A DNA stretch of 64,000 nt, taken from assembly GCA_025934735.1 (NCBI GenBank), contig JAICWP010000006.1, positions 124,001 through 188,000 on the forward strand. The letters run 5' to 3'. Under the pieces are notes generated by a model. The model saw only the letters and a list, made by a program, of their open reading frames with translations, searched no databases and was not told the DNA's origin. Below are positions 16,789-26,052 of this stretch, piece by piece (position 1 is the stretch's first letter; each line of letters opens with the position of its first letter). A program made the translations under genes and the position numbers. Origin of the DNA: Terriglobales bacterium. GTDB lineage: Bacteria > Acidobacteriota > Terriglobia > Terriglobales > Acidobacteriaceae.

Positions 16789-17235
16789 CGGCATTCGGTG
16801 GCTCGGCAACAGTCGTTCCAGGGAGTTCTGGAAATACCTCCACAGCTTGGCGATTTCAGCGGCGCAGGGGTGTTTCAGGGTCCTTCGCGCCGCTCAGGAT
16901 TTCGGCAGCGGGCTCAAACCCTCGCTAAACGCCTCAATTTCGACTCGAGGTATCCGCCATATTACGAGACCGGATAGTCCAATCCACCCAGTCAAGTCCC
17001 CTGCCATGGCCTTTCGCCGCAACCGGCTCAAACCACAAGGCAAAATCCTCTGCCACCGGTGCACAAAATAGCCCTCCAATCTTCCATACTGGAATCAGAG
17101 TCAGACCAGGCAGTTGCGAGTGCCGGCGACGCTGCCGCCAGCTTGGGTTTCACCCTTGCACGCGTTGCTCAGTGTCACGTGGCGGAAGACTGACGCTTCT
17201 TGGCGTGTCCAAGTCGCAGAAAACAAAGAATTTGA

Positions 17236-17320
17236 CCTAAAATCTTGAGAATAAAGAATTTAGCTCGCCATCCTAAAATCTTCTTTCCAAAGAATTTAGC
17301 TAAGGGGGTGGGGTGGGGGG
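17236..17320. repeat. 36-bp-period direct repeat followed by a G-rich tract
   Basis: CCTAAAATCTT...AAAGAATTTAGCT occurs at 17236-17265 and again at 17272-17301; a further partial CAAAGAATTT lies at 17224-17233. A run GGGGGTGGGGTGGGGGG follows at 17304-17320. The block is markedly AT-rich and then G-rich compared with the rest of the window and lies about 50 bp after the stop codon side of the STAS gene. Function unknown. Confidence 0.6.
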
Positions 17321-17370
17321 TACCCTTCATGCTGGATTAAGTTCCCAATTTGAAACGGGCCGCCGGATCT

Positions 17371-17724
17371 CTAAGCCCCCTGCCGGAACGCCTGCAGCGC
17401 CGTCTCCTCCGCGTTGTGGATTTCGAAGAGGCTGACCATCCTCGTCAGCTCCAGCAGGGCTTGCACCCGGTGGTGGACATGGACTAGTTTCATTTCCCCG
17501 CCCGCTTGCCGGACCACGCTATAACACCGGGCTAGCTCGCCCAAGCCGTCGCTGTCCACGAAATCCACGCCAGCCAGGTTGATGAGAAACTTCTTGCGGC
17601 CCTTGCCGGTGAAGACGTGGACCAGGTCGCGCAGTTGAGTGCGGCCGTCACTCAACGTCATCCTGCCCACAACATCCACCACAACGATGCGATCGAGTTC
17701 TCTGGCTGCCACTTGAAAGGCCAT
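17371..17724 (-). CDS. STAS-domain protein (anti-sigma factor antagonist type)
   Basis: A 117-residue protein from the ATG at 17722-17724; upstream in-frame sequence reads as non-coding. It is a single STAS domain: VVVDVVGRMTLSDG, then KKFLINLAGVDFVDSDGLGEL, which contains the Asp-Ser-x-Gly phosphorylation site (Ser about residue 58), and a C-terminal helix. STAS antagonists bind anti-sigma kinases and are switched by phosphorylation of this serine. No kinase or sigma factor gene is nearby, so its partner is elsewhere. A TATACT box lies on the minus strand at 17769-17774, about 45 bases upstream of the start. Divergent from the next gene. Confidence 0.85.
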   Translation of the reverse strand: MAFQVAARELDRIVVVDVVGRMTLSDGRTQLRDLVHVFTGKGRKKFLINLAGVDFVDSDGLGELARCYSVVRQAGGEMKLVHVHHRVQALLELTRMVSLFEIHNAEETALQAFRQGA

Positions 17725-17826
17725 AGTTGGACTGCCGGGGTGGCTCGACTGGCGCTGCCCGGCGCGCAAGTATATCCCACCGCAGAAGAGGCTTGCGGCG
17801 CCCTGCGGATGACAGCCTGGGGCATA

Positions 17827-19578
17827 ATGACTCCGCGCATGAAGAAGTTCCTCACCAGCAGCCTTCGCGGAGCCCTTGCCCGGCCTCGGCTGACCATCCT
17901 GGTGGCGGGAGCGGTGCTCGGCGCTCCCCTGCTGTTCTACGGCCTGCTTCCCTTCGGGCACGATGTGCCCCAGCATCTGCAATGGTACAAAGCTTTTCGC
18001 CAGAGTTTCTGGTCCGGCGACCTCTACCCTCGCTGGATGGCGAGCGCCAACGCTGGCCTGGGCTCGCCGATATTTTTCGTTTATGGTCCTCTGCCTTTTT
18101 GGATCGCGGCCTTGTTGCGTCCCGTGGTGCCTCATCCTCTGGCGCACCGTTATGTGCTACCCGAGTTCACGGTTGCTGCCTGGATCGCACTCGTGGCCTC
18201 GGGGTGGGCCTGCTATCTATGGCTGCGGACCGTGGTCAGCGAGAAACCCGCTCTGATGGCAGCGGTGCTGTATATGGCGATTCCATACCATCTGTGGACT
18301 GACCTTTACGTCCGCGGCGACATACCCGAGTGTTGGGCGCTGGTGTGGATGCCTCTGGTGTTGTATTTCGTAAACCGAGTGGCCGGCGGGCGCCCGCGGG
18401 CCGGATTTTGGCTCGCCCTCTGCTACGCGCTGTTGATTACGAGCCACCTCTTCACCGTGCTGCTTTTCTCGCTCGTGCCCCTGGCGTATGCGCTGCTGGT
18501 TGCAGCGCAAGGCAGCCGAGCCCGGGTATTTGCGAAGACGGCCGGCGGCATGGCTCTCGGCGTCGGAGTGTCGGCTATTTACCTGTTTACCGCGCTGCAC
18601 CAGGAAGCGAACATTCCCGCTTCGCATTTGACCAGCCTGCCTCTCTACCACTATGCGCGAAATTTCCTGGCTGTTGGCCGGCCCATGGTAGCGGATTGGA
18701 GCGGATTTCGTGCGCGGATGGCCTGGTTTACCTTGGATACCGTCGTCGTTGCCATGTGCTTTGCCGCCATCGGCTGGCGATCCAGCGAGCGCCGTCAGTT
18801 GCTGTTCTGGGCAGGTGTCTGCGGCGTGTGCTTGGGGCTGATGCTGCCCGGGAGTGACGTGATTTGGCGGCATGCTCCGCTGCTGCAGAAGATCCAGTTT
18901 CCCTGGCGCTTCAATACCGTCTTATGCCTGGGCGTGGCGGCTACCATGGCGATCGGGCTGACTGAATTGGAAAAGCGCCGGCGCACAATAGGTGTCGCCC
19001 TGCCGCTGGCAGCCGCGGTTTTCCTCGTCGTGTGGGGTGCCGCCTATGTGAACATCTGGTGGCAATACGAACAGCAGAAGTCGCACATTGCCGACCGGGA
19101 CAGCGTTGGCCTGGCTGAGGACCGCTTGCGCTATGTGTGGCTGCGCTGGACGCCGGCTGCGCTTTACACTCCTGCCGGGCTGCAACACCTGAGCGCCGAA
19201 CCCCTCGCAAGCTTTGGCAATGCCGCGGACAGCGTGCGTGTAACCCGTTTCCGCGACCGCGACATCATTTTGCAGACACAAAGCGTGCGCGGCGGCAGGC
19301 TGATTGTGCGGCAGTTCTACTATCCGGGCTGGATGGCGGAAGATAGTTCTGGCCGCCGGCTAGAAATTAGCCCCTCGCAGCCAGAAGGCTTGCTCCAGGC
19401 GCAGGTGCCGGCCGGAGATGAGTTGATCCACGTGATGCTTGCGCCCGACTGGGTAGAGCGCCTTACGCGGCTGATCAGTGCGGCCTCGCTGTTACCGATC
19501 CTTGTGGCTATTGCAGCGGGAGCCTGGCGCAGACGGCGGCAGAACGCAATCACAAAGCTAGCCGAAGCTGGCGCCTAG
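17827..19578 (+). CDS. Large multi-pass membrane protein, PTPS-related/GT-C-like
   Basis: About 583 residues from the ATG at 17827 (a second ATG at 17839 is equally possible). The frame upstream overlaps the STAS gene in the opposite direction, so a longer start is unlikely. About ten membrane segments are seen, with an N-terminal GHDVPQHLQWY loop, LYPRWMASANAGLGSP and DLYVRGDIPECWALVW, and a periplasmic C-terminal domain of about 130 residues before a last membrane helix. This is the layout of the 6-pyruvoyl-tetrahydropterin-synthase-related membrane family, thought to be GT-C-like glycosyltransferases using a polyprenyl sugar donor. Substrate unknown. Confidence 0.7.
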   Translation: MTPRMKKFLTSSLRGALARPRLTILVAGAVLGAPLLFYGLLPFGHDVPQHLQWYKAFRQSFWSGDLYPRWMASANAGLGSPIFFVYGPLPFWIAALLRPVVPHPLAHRYVLPEFTVAAWIALVASGWACYLWLRTVVSEKPALMAAVLYMAIPYHLWTDLYVRGDIPECWALVWMPLVLYFVNRVAGGRPRAGFWLALCYALLITSHLFTVLLFSLVPLAYALLVAAQGSRARVFAKTAGGMALGVGVSAIYLFTALHQEANIPASHLTSLPLYHYARNFLAVGRPMVADWSGFRARMAWFTLDTVVVAMCFAAIGWRSSERRQLLFWAGVCGVCLGLMLPGSDVIWRHAPLLQKIQFPWRFNTVLCLGVAATMAIGLTELEKRRRTIGVALPLAAAVFLVVWGAAYVNIWWQYEQQKSHIADRDSVGLAEDRLRYVWLRWTPAALYTPAGLQHLSAEPLASFGNAADSVRVTRFRDRDIILQTQSVRGGRLIVRQFYYPGWMAEDSSGRRLEISPSQPEGLLQAQVPAGDELIHVMLAPDWVERLTRLISAASLLPILVAIAAGAWRRRRQNAITKLAEAGA

Positions 19579-19668
19579 CAGTTCTCCTACAATCTCTGGA
19601 AAGTGTGAGGGCGAGAGCGGAAGTAAAAACTGGCGCCAGTCAACCGCAATGCTGAGCAAGAAACCTTA

Positions 19669-21480
19669 TTACTTCTCTTCTGATGTTCCCAGCTCACGTT
19701 TGACTTCAGCGATGAGCTTGGGCTTGAGGCGCTCAAGCACCTGGCTCACCAGTTCCTCAATGGCAGAGGGGCCGGTGGCGGCTGTGGCACTTTCAGGTGG
19801 TGGCGTGTGCAGCTGCGAAGTCACGGCGGAGACGGTAGCTCGAGTGGCAATAGCCATCGCGGCCGATTGCATTACGCTTGCCAGCCGATCAGGCTCGGGC
19901 TGCGCCGGCTTGATTTCGGGTGCGGAGTTGGCTGCCGCAGAGTCAACGGACTGCTGCGGAACGGGCGAAATCGATTCGGAAGCGCTTTCCCCGGCAACCG
20001 GTGCAGGCGCCTGTGGCGTTTCCTGCTGGAAGCTATCAACCGGTGCCTCTGGCGCGACATCATGGGCCGCTTCCTCGTGGACCGGCGCCGGCTCGTAGGC
20101 AACCGGTTCCTGCTCCGGCTCGGCAAACTGAACCCGCAGCCCCGAATCGGCTGTCCGAAACGCCTTCTCCATCTCTTCCGCCAGCGAGATCGAGCTGTCC
20201 CGATCCTCCACCGGAACCTCTTCCGCGTTCCATGCGGTAGCCTCGCCGGAAGGCTCAACCGGCCAGGGCCGCTGCCCGAACTCGACTGCCGGCTCGGCCG
20301 CTGGCGACGGCTCCGAAGCGGGCATGCCGCCCGGAAGGTTACTAAGGATGGCGGAAATCTCGTCCGAGGGGGCCGCACTCGAAGCTTCGCTTTGGGGTTG
20401 CTCGGCGACCGGTTCTGCGGGAGTGGCTGCGGGCTCCGCTTCTTCGGTCTGTTCCTCGGCTATTCCAAAATGGGTAGCATACTGGCTCGCCCACTGGGTG
20501 CGGTCAGGATCAAAGGCGGGATCAACCGCGGGAACCGCCATCGGGTCCGACGCTGCCGAGAGTTCGGCACCACGTGGCGAAACCATCTCGGTTCCCTCCG
20601 AGGTGGACACGGCAAACGGCGCTGTCTCCTGGGCGGCAGGCTCGACCGGCGGATTTACTGCAAAGCTATCACTTGATCCGGGAACAGATGCGAAATTGCC
20701 CGACTCAGCCCCGGCGGCAGCAGCGGCCGCTTTTTCGGCGACCTCTCCAGCCGGCGAAAACTCCTGGTGTGGCATAACGCTAAACTCAGCTGCGCCTTCC
20801 GGCTGGCCCGCCTCAAGCGCTGGAGCAGCGCCGGTCTCAGGAGCAGAATCCCCCGAAGAAGCAACGCTGGATTCCGGCGTATTTGTCGCGTCAAACTCCG
20901 CTGCGGCAGGCGCGGGCTCCGGCCCTTCCGCATTCCAGGACGGAGCAGAGGACCCATTTGTCGAGGCCGAGGCGGATTCCTCTTCTTCCAGCTGCTCCTG
21001 CAATTTTTGTGTGGTATTGACGAACTCATCTTCCGGAGCTTCTTCCCACTGCGGCTTGGCCTTGGCCTGAGGCGGTCCCAGCTTGCCCTTGCTCTTGGAT
21101 TTGGAGGGCTTGCTGGCAGCGATTTCGGCAAAGCGGGCAACTGCGCCCGCCAGTTCGCTGGCCTCGAATGGCTTCACGATCAGCGCTTCGGCATGTGCTC
21201 GCTGCGCTTCTTCCTTGCGAAAAGGCTCCAGCTTGCCCACCGTCAGCACCACCGGAAGGTGTGCCGTGGCGTTTCCTTCTTTCAGGCGCTGGCAAACTTC
21301 CAGGCCGCTGTAACCCGGCATGTAGATATCGAGGATGACCAGTTCGGGTTCCTGCTCGGCGATTTTCTTGAGTGCGGCCGCGCCATTACCGACGCAGATG
21401 ACCTCATGGCCGGCTTCGGCGAGGATCTTCTTGCCCATGTTCTGGGCGGTCACACTATCGTCGGCAAGCAGGATTCTCAC
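19669..21480 (-). CDS. Response regulator receiver protein with long disordered tail
   Basis: A 603-residue protein. Residues 1-118 are a CheY-like receiver with acidic pocket Asp7/Asp8, phospho-acceptor Asp51 in VILDIYMPG, Thr80 and Lys103 in VKPFE. From about residue 125 to 570 the chain is Ala/Glu/Pro/Ser-rich and looks disordered. The end (572-603) is an amphipathic helix, AIEELVSQVLERLKPKLIAEV split by charged residues. No DNA-binding or enzymatic output domain is present. No histidine kinase gene lies next to it, so the partner is elsewhere. Similar regulators with a C-terminal amphipathic helix occur in motility and polarity systems, which is only a suggestion. Confidence 0.85.
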   Translation of the reverse strand: MRILLADDSVTAQNMGKKILAEAGHEVICVGNGAAALKKIAEQEPELVILDIYMPGYSGLEVCQRLKEGNATAHLPVVLTVGKLEPFRKEEAQRAHAEALIVKPFEASELAGAVARFAEIAASKPSKSKSKGKLGPPQAKAKPQWEEAPEDEFVNTTQKLQEQLEEEESASASTNGSSAPSWNAEGPEPAPAAAEFDATNTPESSVASSGDSAPETGAAPALEAGQPEGAAEFSVMPHQEFSPAGEVAEKAAAAAAGAESGNFASVPGSSDSFAVNPPVEPAAQETAPFAVSTSEGTEMVSPRGAELSAASDPMAVPAVDPAFDPDRTQWASQYATHFGIAEEQTEEAEPAATPAEPVAEQPQSEASSAAPSDEISAILSNLPGGMPASEPSPAAEPAVEFGQRPWPVEPSGEATAWNAEEVPVEDRDSSISLAEEMEKAFRTADSGLRVQFAEPEQEPVAYEPAPVHEEAAHDVAPEAPVDSFQQETPQAPAPVAGESASESISPVPQQSVDSAAANSAPEIKPAQPEPDRLASVMQSAAMAIATRATVSAVTSQLHTPPPESATAATGPSAIEELVSQVLERLKPKLIAEVKRELGTSEEK

Positions 21481-21653
21481 TGCGCAGTTTTCCTCTTTTT
21501 GGGGAGTTACGACGAAACGTTACTGTTTCAAAGCCCCCAAGTCAACGAGAACGGGAACACGAAGGTAACACGAAAGGACGGCCCCTGAGCCATCCATCCG
21601 GCCTTCGCCCACGGTTGGCAAGCGTTTGATTTCCTTACGGTTCCTGCAGCCGA

Positions 21654-23180
21654 TTAGAACGGAACCAGCTTGTGCTTTTTCTTCTTTTTCTTGTTGCTGG
21701 AGGATGAACCCTGGTCCGTGCTGTTTTGCAATTTTTGCGCGTCAGCGGACTGGGCGGACTTATCTGCGGAACCGGCCGCGTCGTTGATTTGCGAAGGCGC
21801 CTGGGCCGGCGTGGTTAAACCGTCAGAGGTTGCGGGCTGGCCATTTGCGGCGGGCTGGGCCGGTGCGGTTGTGCTCTGCGCGCTGCTGCCAGCGGAGGTG
21901 GTCAGGTCTTCGATGCCGCTGGTATTGGAGTCGGTGGTGGCGGCCGGAGCAGGAGCATTGGCCGGCGCTGCCGCGGTTCCGGCGCCCGCACCGGTGGAAT
22001 CAGATGGAGCAGGGGCTGGAGTGGCGTTGGGACTATCGCTGCGCGGAACCGGCTGGTTAGGCGGCGGGGTTGCGCCCGGCTGTACGGACTCCACGCTCAC
22101 CGCGTTGGTCCCCTTGCCGCCTGCATTGCCGTCCATCAGGGCGCGGCCAGCCTCGCGCACAACATCCGTTGCGCTGGTTGGCTTGGAATCCACCAGGCTA
22201 GGCTCGCCTACTCGAGCGGCCTCCGCCATTTCCGGATGGCGGGTGAAATTACCCATCATCCGACCGAACATGCCGGCCTCGCGCCGGCTGGCTTCTTCCG
22301 CTTTGTTCTGGGCAATGGCTTGCGGCGTAGCTGTGGGAATGGACTGGCGCAGCGCCTCCAGGCGCTTCCTGGCGTCCGCGGCCCGGCCCATCACCGGATA
22401 ACGGGTGAGGATCTTGTCATAGGCCTGCGCCGCATCGCGGGTGAAATCGGCGATCAGTTTTCCTTTTGCGGTTTCGTTCAGACGGCCCAGACGAATGGCA
22501 TTGATTTCGCCTTCGTAGCACTGCCCTAACATGAACAGGGCTTCGTCGGACTGGCTGTAGAGCGGGTAAGACTGGCTGACGTCCTGCAGCCGGGCAATGG
22601 CCGCAGGAAAGGATTGCCGCAGGTAGTAGAAGCGGCCAATGCGAAACTCGCGCTCGGCCAGCACTTCCTGTACTTCGCGCAGCCGTTCTTTGGCCATCGG
22701 CACCAGCTTGCTATCCGGGTATTGCAGGATGAGTTGCCGGTACTCGTCTTCGGCACGCATGGCGTGGGTGAAGTCGCGGTCCGGTTTCTCCATCTGCTGG
22801 AAGTGAATGTTGGCAATCTTGAGCTGGGCTTCAGCCGCTTCCGGCATATTGGGGAAGAAAGTGATGAAGTCCTTGTACTCAATTTCCGCCTGCTGCAGGG
22901 CGGCAGTGCCGCCTTCGGCGTACCAAGAATCGCCCACCGCCAGCTTGGCGCGGGCCACGAACTCGGAATCGGGGTAGGTATTAATCAGGGTCTGGAGGCT
23001 GAGGCGCGCCACATCGAACTTGTTGTGCTTCATCGCGTCCATGGCGCGGTCGAACAGGACCTTGTCCGGCTGCTTGGAACCCAGGTTGGCCAGCGGGTTC
23101 TGCACCTTTTTGTTAGTACAGGCGACCGCAAAAGCGAGAAGAACCACGGCGGTGGAAATGGTGAGAACGCGATGAAACAT
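21654..23180 (-). CDS. bamD: Outer membrane protein assembly factor BamD (YfiO-type lipoprotein)
   Basis: A 508-residue lipoprotein precursor: signal peptide with Cys about residue 21 (AFAVAC), then five TPR-like repeats over residues about 38-270, including YPDSEFVARAKLAVGD and QYPDSKLVPMAKERL, as in BamD. BamD works with BamA in inserting beta-barrels such as LptD (encoded at 44119). The usual family length is about 240-280 residues; here a Pro/Ala/Ser/Thr-rich tail of about 200 residues ends in a poly-Lys run (KKKKKKHK). The tail's function is unknown. It precedes the response regulator gene on the minus strand. Confidence 0.88.
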   Translation of the reverse strand: MFHRVLTISTAVVLLAFAVACTNKKVQNPLANLGSKQPDKVLFDRAMDAMKHNKFDVARLSLQTLINTYPDSEFVARAKLAVGDSWYAEGGTAALQQAEIEYKDFITFFPNMPEAAEAQLKIANIHFQQMEKPDRDFTHAMRAEDEYRQLILQYPDSKLVPMAKERLREVQEVLAEREFRIGRFYYLRQSFPAAIARLQDVSQSYPLYSQSDEALFMLGQCYEGEINAIRLGRLNETAKGKLIADFTRDAAQAYDKILTRYPVMGRAADARKRLEALRQSIPTATPQAIAQNKAEEASRREAGMFGRMMGNFTRHPEMAEAARVGEPSLVDSKPTSATDVVREAGRALMDGNAGGKGTNAVSVESVQPGATPPPNQPVPRSDSPNATPAPAPSDSTGAGAGTAAAPANAPAPAATTDSNTSGIEDLTTSAGSSAQSTTAPAQPAANGQPATSDGLTTPAQAPSQINDAAGSADKSAQSADAQKLQNSTDQGSSSSNKKKKKKHKLVPF

Positions 23181-23263
23181 TACCTACCCTCAATCGGTTA
23201 GTAGCTGCAGCCCCTGGCGCTGCCGCCGGCCGTGCACACGTGCTTAGTTCGACAACAGCAACT

Positions 23264-23938
23264 CTACACCTTCTGTAAGGTCGCTTCCAAGGCTGCCTTG
23301 AGCAAGGTTTGTGCGTTAGTTTTGGGATTACCTGACCCGAACACCGCGTTGCCTGCCACCAGGATCTCGGCGCCGGCACGGACGACCTCGCCCACTGTTT
23401 GCAGAGAGACGCCGCCATCCACTTCGAGCCGGAAGTTCAGCCCGCGACCATTGCGCAACTCCGCCAATTTGCGGAGTTTATGCAGCGCGCCGGGAATAAA
23501 CTTCTGACCGCCAAAACCGGGGTTGACGGACATAACCAGGACGTAATCCACAATATCGAGCACTTCCGTCAGGGTCTCAACCGGGGTAGCCGGATTGATC
23601 ACTACACCCACCTGCGCCCCGTGGCTGCGAATGAGCTGCAGCGTGCGATACAGGTGAACGCAAGATTCCTGATGCACCGAAATCCAGTCCGCGCCTGCAG
23701 CCACGAATGCAGGAATGTACTGGTCAGGATTCTCGATCATCAAGTGGCAATCGAGCGGGAGTTCCGTTGCCTTGCGTAGTGAAGCCACGACCGGCGGGCC
23801 GATGGTGATGTTGGGGACGAAATGACCGTCCATTACATCGACGTGAAGAACAGTTCCGCCCCCCTCAGCCGCCGCACGCACTTGTTCGGCGAGGTGAGCG
23901 AAATCAGCCGAGAGGATAGAGGGCGCCAGTTCAATCAC
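23264..23938 (-). CDS. rpe: Ribulose-phosphate 3-epimerase
   Basis: A 224-residue TIM-barrel enzyme of normal length. It begins with IELAPSILSADFAHL, and has the metal and catalytic motifs LHVDVMDGHFVPNITIGP and LDCHLMIENP, then VLVMSVNPGFGGQKF and LEVDGGV. It interconverts ribulose-5-phosphate and xylulose-5-phosphate in the pentose phosphate pathway. It lies 83 bp upstream of bamD in the same direction, possibly co-transcribed. No other pentose phosphate genes are nearby. Confidence 0.96.
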   Translation of the reverse strand: MIELAPSILSADFAHLAEQVRAAAEGGGTVLHVDVMDGHFVPNITIGPPVVASLRKATELPLDCHLMIENPDQYIPAFVAAGADWISVHQESCVHLYRTLQLIRSHGAQVGVVINPATPVETLTEVLDIVDYVLVMSVNPGFGGQKFIPGALHKLRKLAELRNGRGLNFRLEVDGGVSLQTVGEVVRAGAEILVAGNAVFGSGNPKTNAQTLLKAALEATLQKV

Positions 23939-24142
23939 GCCGGAGAGGTCCTGGGCACTGGGTTCTAAGCAGATTCTACCATGCTGTCCTTGGCCAAACC
24001 CAGATCGTCTTTACATTTCAACAACCTGGAGACGGGCCCCTTTAAAAGCGACAAAGGCAACTCGGGTTTCGCAAGCTGCAGGCCGGAGTTTCCCTACCGT
24101 GGCGCATCGAAAAGGGGGAAGAAGCCCTGAAGGAGGCGCCTC

Positions 24143-25108
24143 TTGCCCCAAGCAGACGAGCAGCAGAAAACGGCCCCTGAGCGCCCTTCGCCCTGGAACC
24201 TGGGCGGATTAACAGTACGGCAGCTGACCCTGCGGGTGTGGCATGGGATCAATGAAGATGATGTGTTTGGCCGGGCCGGCCAGATCGCCTACGGATTCTT
24301 GTTCGCCGTTTTTCCACTTTTCATGTTCCTGCTGGCTATATTGGGCATCGTAACCGGCCCACATTCAGCAATCCAGCAGCACCTGGTCATGGAGGCGACC
24401 GATGCCATGCCCCCGACAGCGGCACAGGTGGTCCAGCACGTAGTGACAGAAACAACCCGGGTGAGCGGCAGCGGCAAGCTGTCGTTTGGGCTGATTCTGA
24501 CCCTCATCGCCGCCACCTCCGCCATGACCAACATCATGGATACGCTGAACGCCGCTTATAACGTGCGCGAAGGACGTTCGTTCCTGAAATTCAGGGCAAT
24601 CGCGGTTGGACTGACTGTAGCCATTGGCATTCTCATAGTCGTCGCCCTGACCATTGTTCTTTATGGCAATGCTATCGCCAATACCGTCGGCAACTTTGTG
24701 GGCCTGAGCGGCGTGGCCACTTGGACCTGGAAGATAGCGCAGTGGCCAGTGGCGGTCTTCTTCCTGCTGTTCGCCTTCGCTTTGATCTATTACTTCTCGC
24801 CAGACGTGGAGTTCCCGGTGTGGCACTGGATCAGCCCAGGCGCGGTCGCAGGCGTGTTCCTGTGGGCGCTGGTGTCGTTTGCCTTGCGCGTGTATCTGCA
24901 CTTCTTCGACAGCTACAGCAAGACCTATGGTTCGCTGGGCGCGGTAATGATCCTGCTGCTGTGGTTCTATGTGACCGGAGTGGCGATTCTGGCAGGCGGC
25001 GAGGTCAATGCCGAAATCGAAAATGCCGCGGCCAAAAAGGGAGTCCCCGAAGCCAAGGAAAAGGGAGAGAAGCAGCCCGGCACCAAGCCGCAGCGGCGCG
25101 CGGCGTGA
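24143..25108 (+). CDS. YihY/virulence factor BrkB family membrane protein
   Basis: A 321-residue inner-membrane protein with about six membrane segments and the family pattern: an N-terminal helix, AYGFLFAVFPLFMFLLAILG, a loop with SFGLILTLIAATSAM followed by MDTLNAAYNV, and a C-terminal FDSYSKTYGSLGAVMILLLW and GGEVNAEIE. The start is a TTG at 24143, set by AGGAGG at 24131-24136. YihY was formerly called RNase BN; that activity has since been withdrawn, and members are regarded as transport or lipid-related proteins of unknown substrate. The C-terminus is Lys-rich. Confidence 0.88.
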   Translation: MPQADEQQKTAPERPSPWNLGGLTVRQLTLRVWHGINEDDVFGRAGQIAYGFLFAVFPLFMFLLAILGIVTGPHSAIQQHLVMEATDAMPPTAAQVVQHVVTETTRVSGSGKLSFGLILTLIAATSAMTNIMDTLNAAYNVREGRSFLKFRAIAVGLTVAIGILIVVALTIVLYGNAIANTVGNFVGLSGVATWTWKIAQWPVAVFFLLFAFALIYYFSPDVEFPVWHWISPGAVAGVFLWALVSFALRVYLHFFDSYSKTYGSLGAVMILLLWFYVTGVAILAGGEVNAEIENAAAKKGVPEAKEKGEKQPGTKPQRRAA

Positions 25109-25227
25109 GAAAGCTGCCGGCTGGCAAGCTCGCAACTTGGCTGCAGAGCCAGCTAGTCAGCTAGACAGCCAGTCAGCTAACGGCCAAGTAGCCACTGCCG
25201 CGCCGCCCAGTGTTACTATCCCCCTAA

Positions 25228-26052
25228 ATGCCCCTGGTTGAAGCCCGCGATCTGGTCAAAGTCTTCCCCCTGGGAGAATCCATCTTCGGCGGCGGTGCGC
25301 AGGGCGAGGTGCGCGCGGTGGACGGGGTTTCCCTCCAAATCGAAGCCGGCGAAACCCTGGGCATAGTGGGAGAATCGGGCTCGGGCAAGAGCACGCTGGG
25401 CAGGCTGATTCTGCGCCTGATTGAACCCACCTCGGGCAGCGTGCGCTTCGCCGGACAAGACGTGCTGCGAGCCAGTGGCGCGGAATTGCGCCGCTTGCGC
25501 AGGGACATGCAGATCATTTTCCAGGATCCCTTCGGCTCGCTTGATCCGCGCATGCGGGTTGGCGAAATCGTGGCCGAGCCTCTGCTGGTGCACAACAGCA
25601 CCGGAAGCCGGGAACGCCGGCAGCGGGTGGTTGAGCTTCTGCGCGCGGTGGGCCTGGAGGAATCGGCGGCGGAGCGCCATCCCCACGAGTTCAGCGGCGG
25701 ACAACGGCAGCGCATCGGCATTGCCCGCGCCTTGGCCCTGCGGCCCAAATTTATCGTGACCGATGAGCCGGTTTCCGCCCTGGACGTGAGCGTAGGCGCG
25801 CAGATCGTTAACCTGCTGGCCCGCCTGCAACGCGAGTTCGGACTTACTTATCTGTTTATTTCCCATTCCATGCCGGTGGTGCGCTATCTGGCCACCCGAA
25901 TTGCCGTAATGTACCGGGGCAAAATCGTGGAAACCGGCCCGACCGAGCAACTGGTCGCCAGCCCGGCTCACCCTTACACCCGCAGCCTGCTGCAGGCCAC
26001 GCCGGAGATGGAAGCAGCGGTGAGCAATCAGCAGTCAGCATTCAACACCTGA
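25228..26052 (+). CDS. ABC transporter ATP-binding protein, oligopeptide (OppF/DppF) type
   Basis: A 274-residue ATPase with Walker [11 protein letters not shown]-loop in [14 protein letters not shown], signature [15 protein letters not shown], Walker [13 protein letters not shown] and H-loop SHS. The SxDPR Q-loop surroundings and the C-terminal HPYTRSLL motif are typical of the OppF/DppF subgroup, which partners OppD and two permeases to import peptides or nickel. None of those partner genes is in the window, so it is an orphan here. The residue after the H-loop His is Ser rather than the usual Asp ([11 protein letters not shown]). The C-terminal tail is truncated or variable. Confidence 0.9.
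   Translation: MPLVEARDLVKVFPLGESIFGGGAQGEVRAVDGVSLQIEAGETLGIVGESGSGKSTLGRLILRLIEPTSGSVRFAGQDVLRASGAELRRLRRDMQIIFQDPFGSLDPRMRVGEIVAEPLLVHNSTGSRERRQRVVELLRAVGLEESAAERHPHEFSGGQRQRIGIARALALRPKFIVTDEPVSALDVSVGAQIVNLLARLQREFGLTYLFISHSMPVVRYLATRIAVMYRGKIVETGPTEQLVASPAHPYTRSLLQATPEMEAAVSNQQSAFNT

Larger units (their letters stand above)
16445..17370. other. Gene-poor stretch of about 925 bp
   Basis: No convincing coding region is seen on either strand; the short open frames here lack ribosome binding sites and protein-like composition. The stretch holds a hairpin at 16453-16485, a fixed-arm repeat at 16737-16788, a 36-bp-period direct repeat at 17236-17301 and a G-rich tract at 17304-17320. It might hide a decayed gene or an untranslated RNA. 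Confidence 0.55.

Noticed and set aside
17236-17301. CRISPR-like repeat with 36-bp period
   Set aside because: Only two full units are present, the spacing is 6 bases rather than a 30-40-base spacer, and no cas genes are near.
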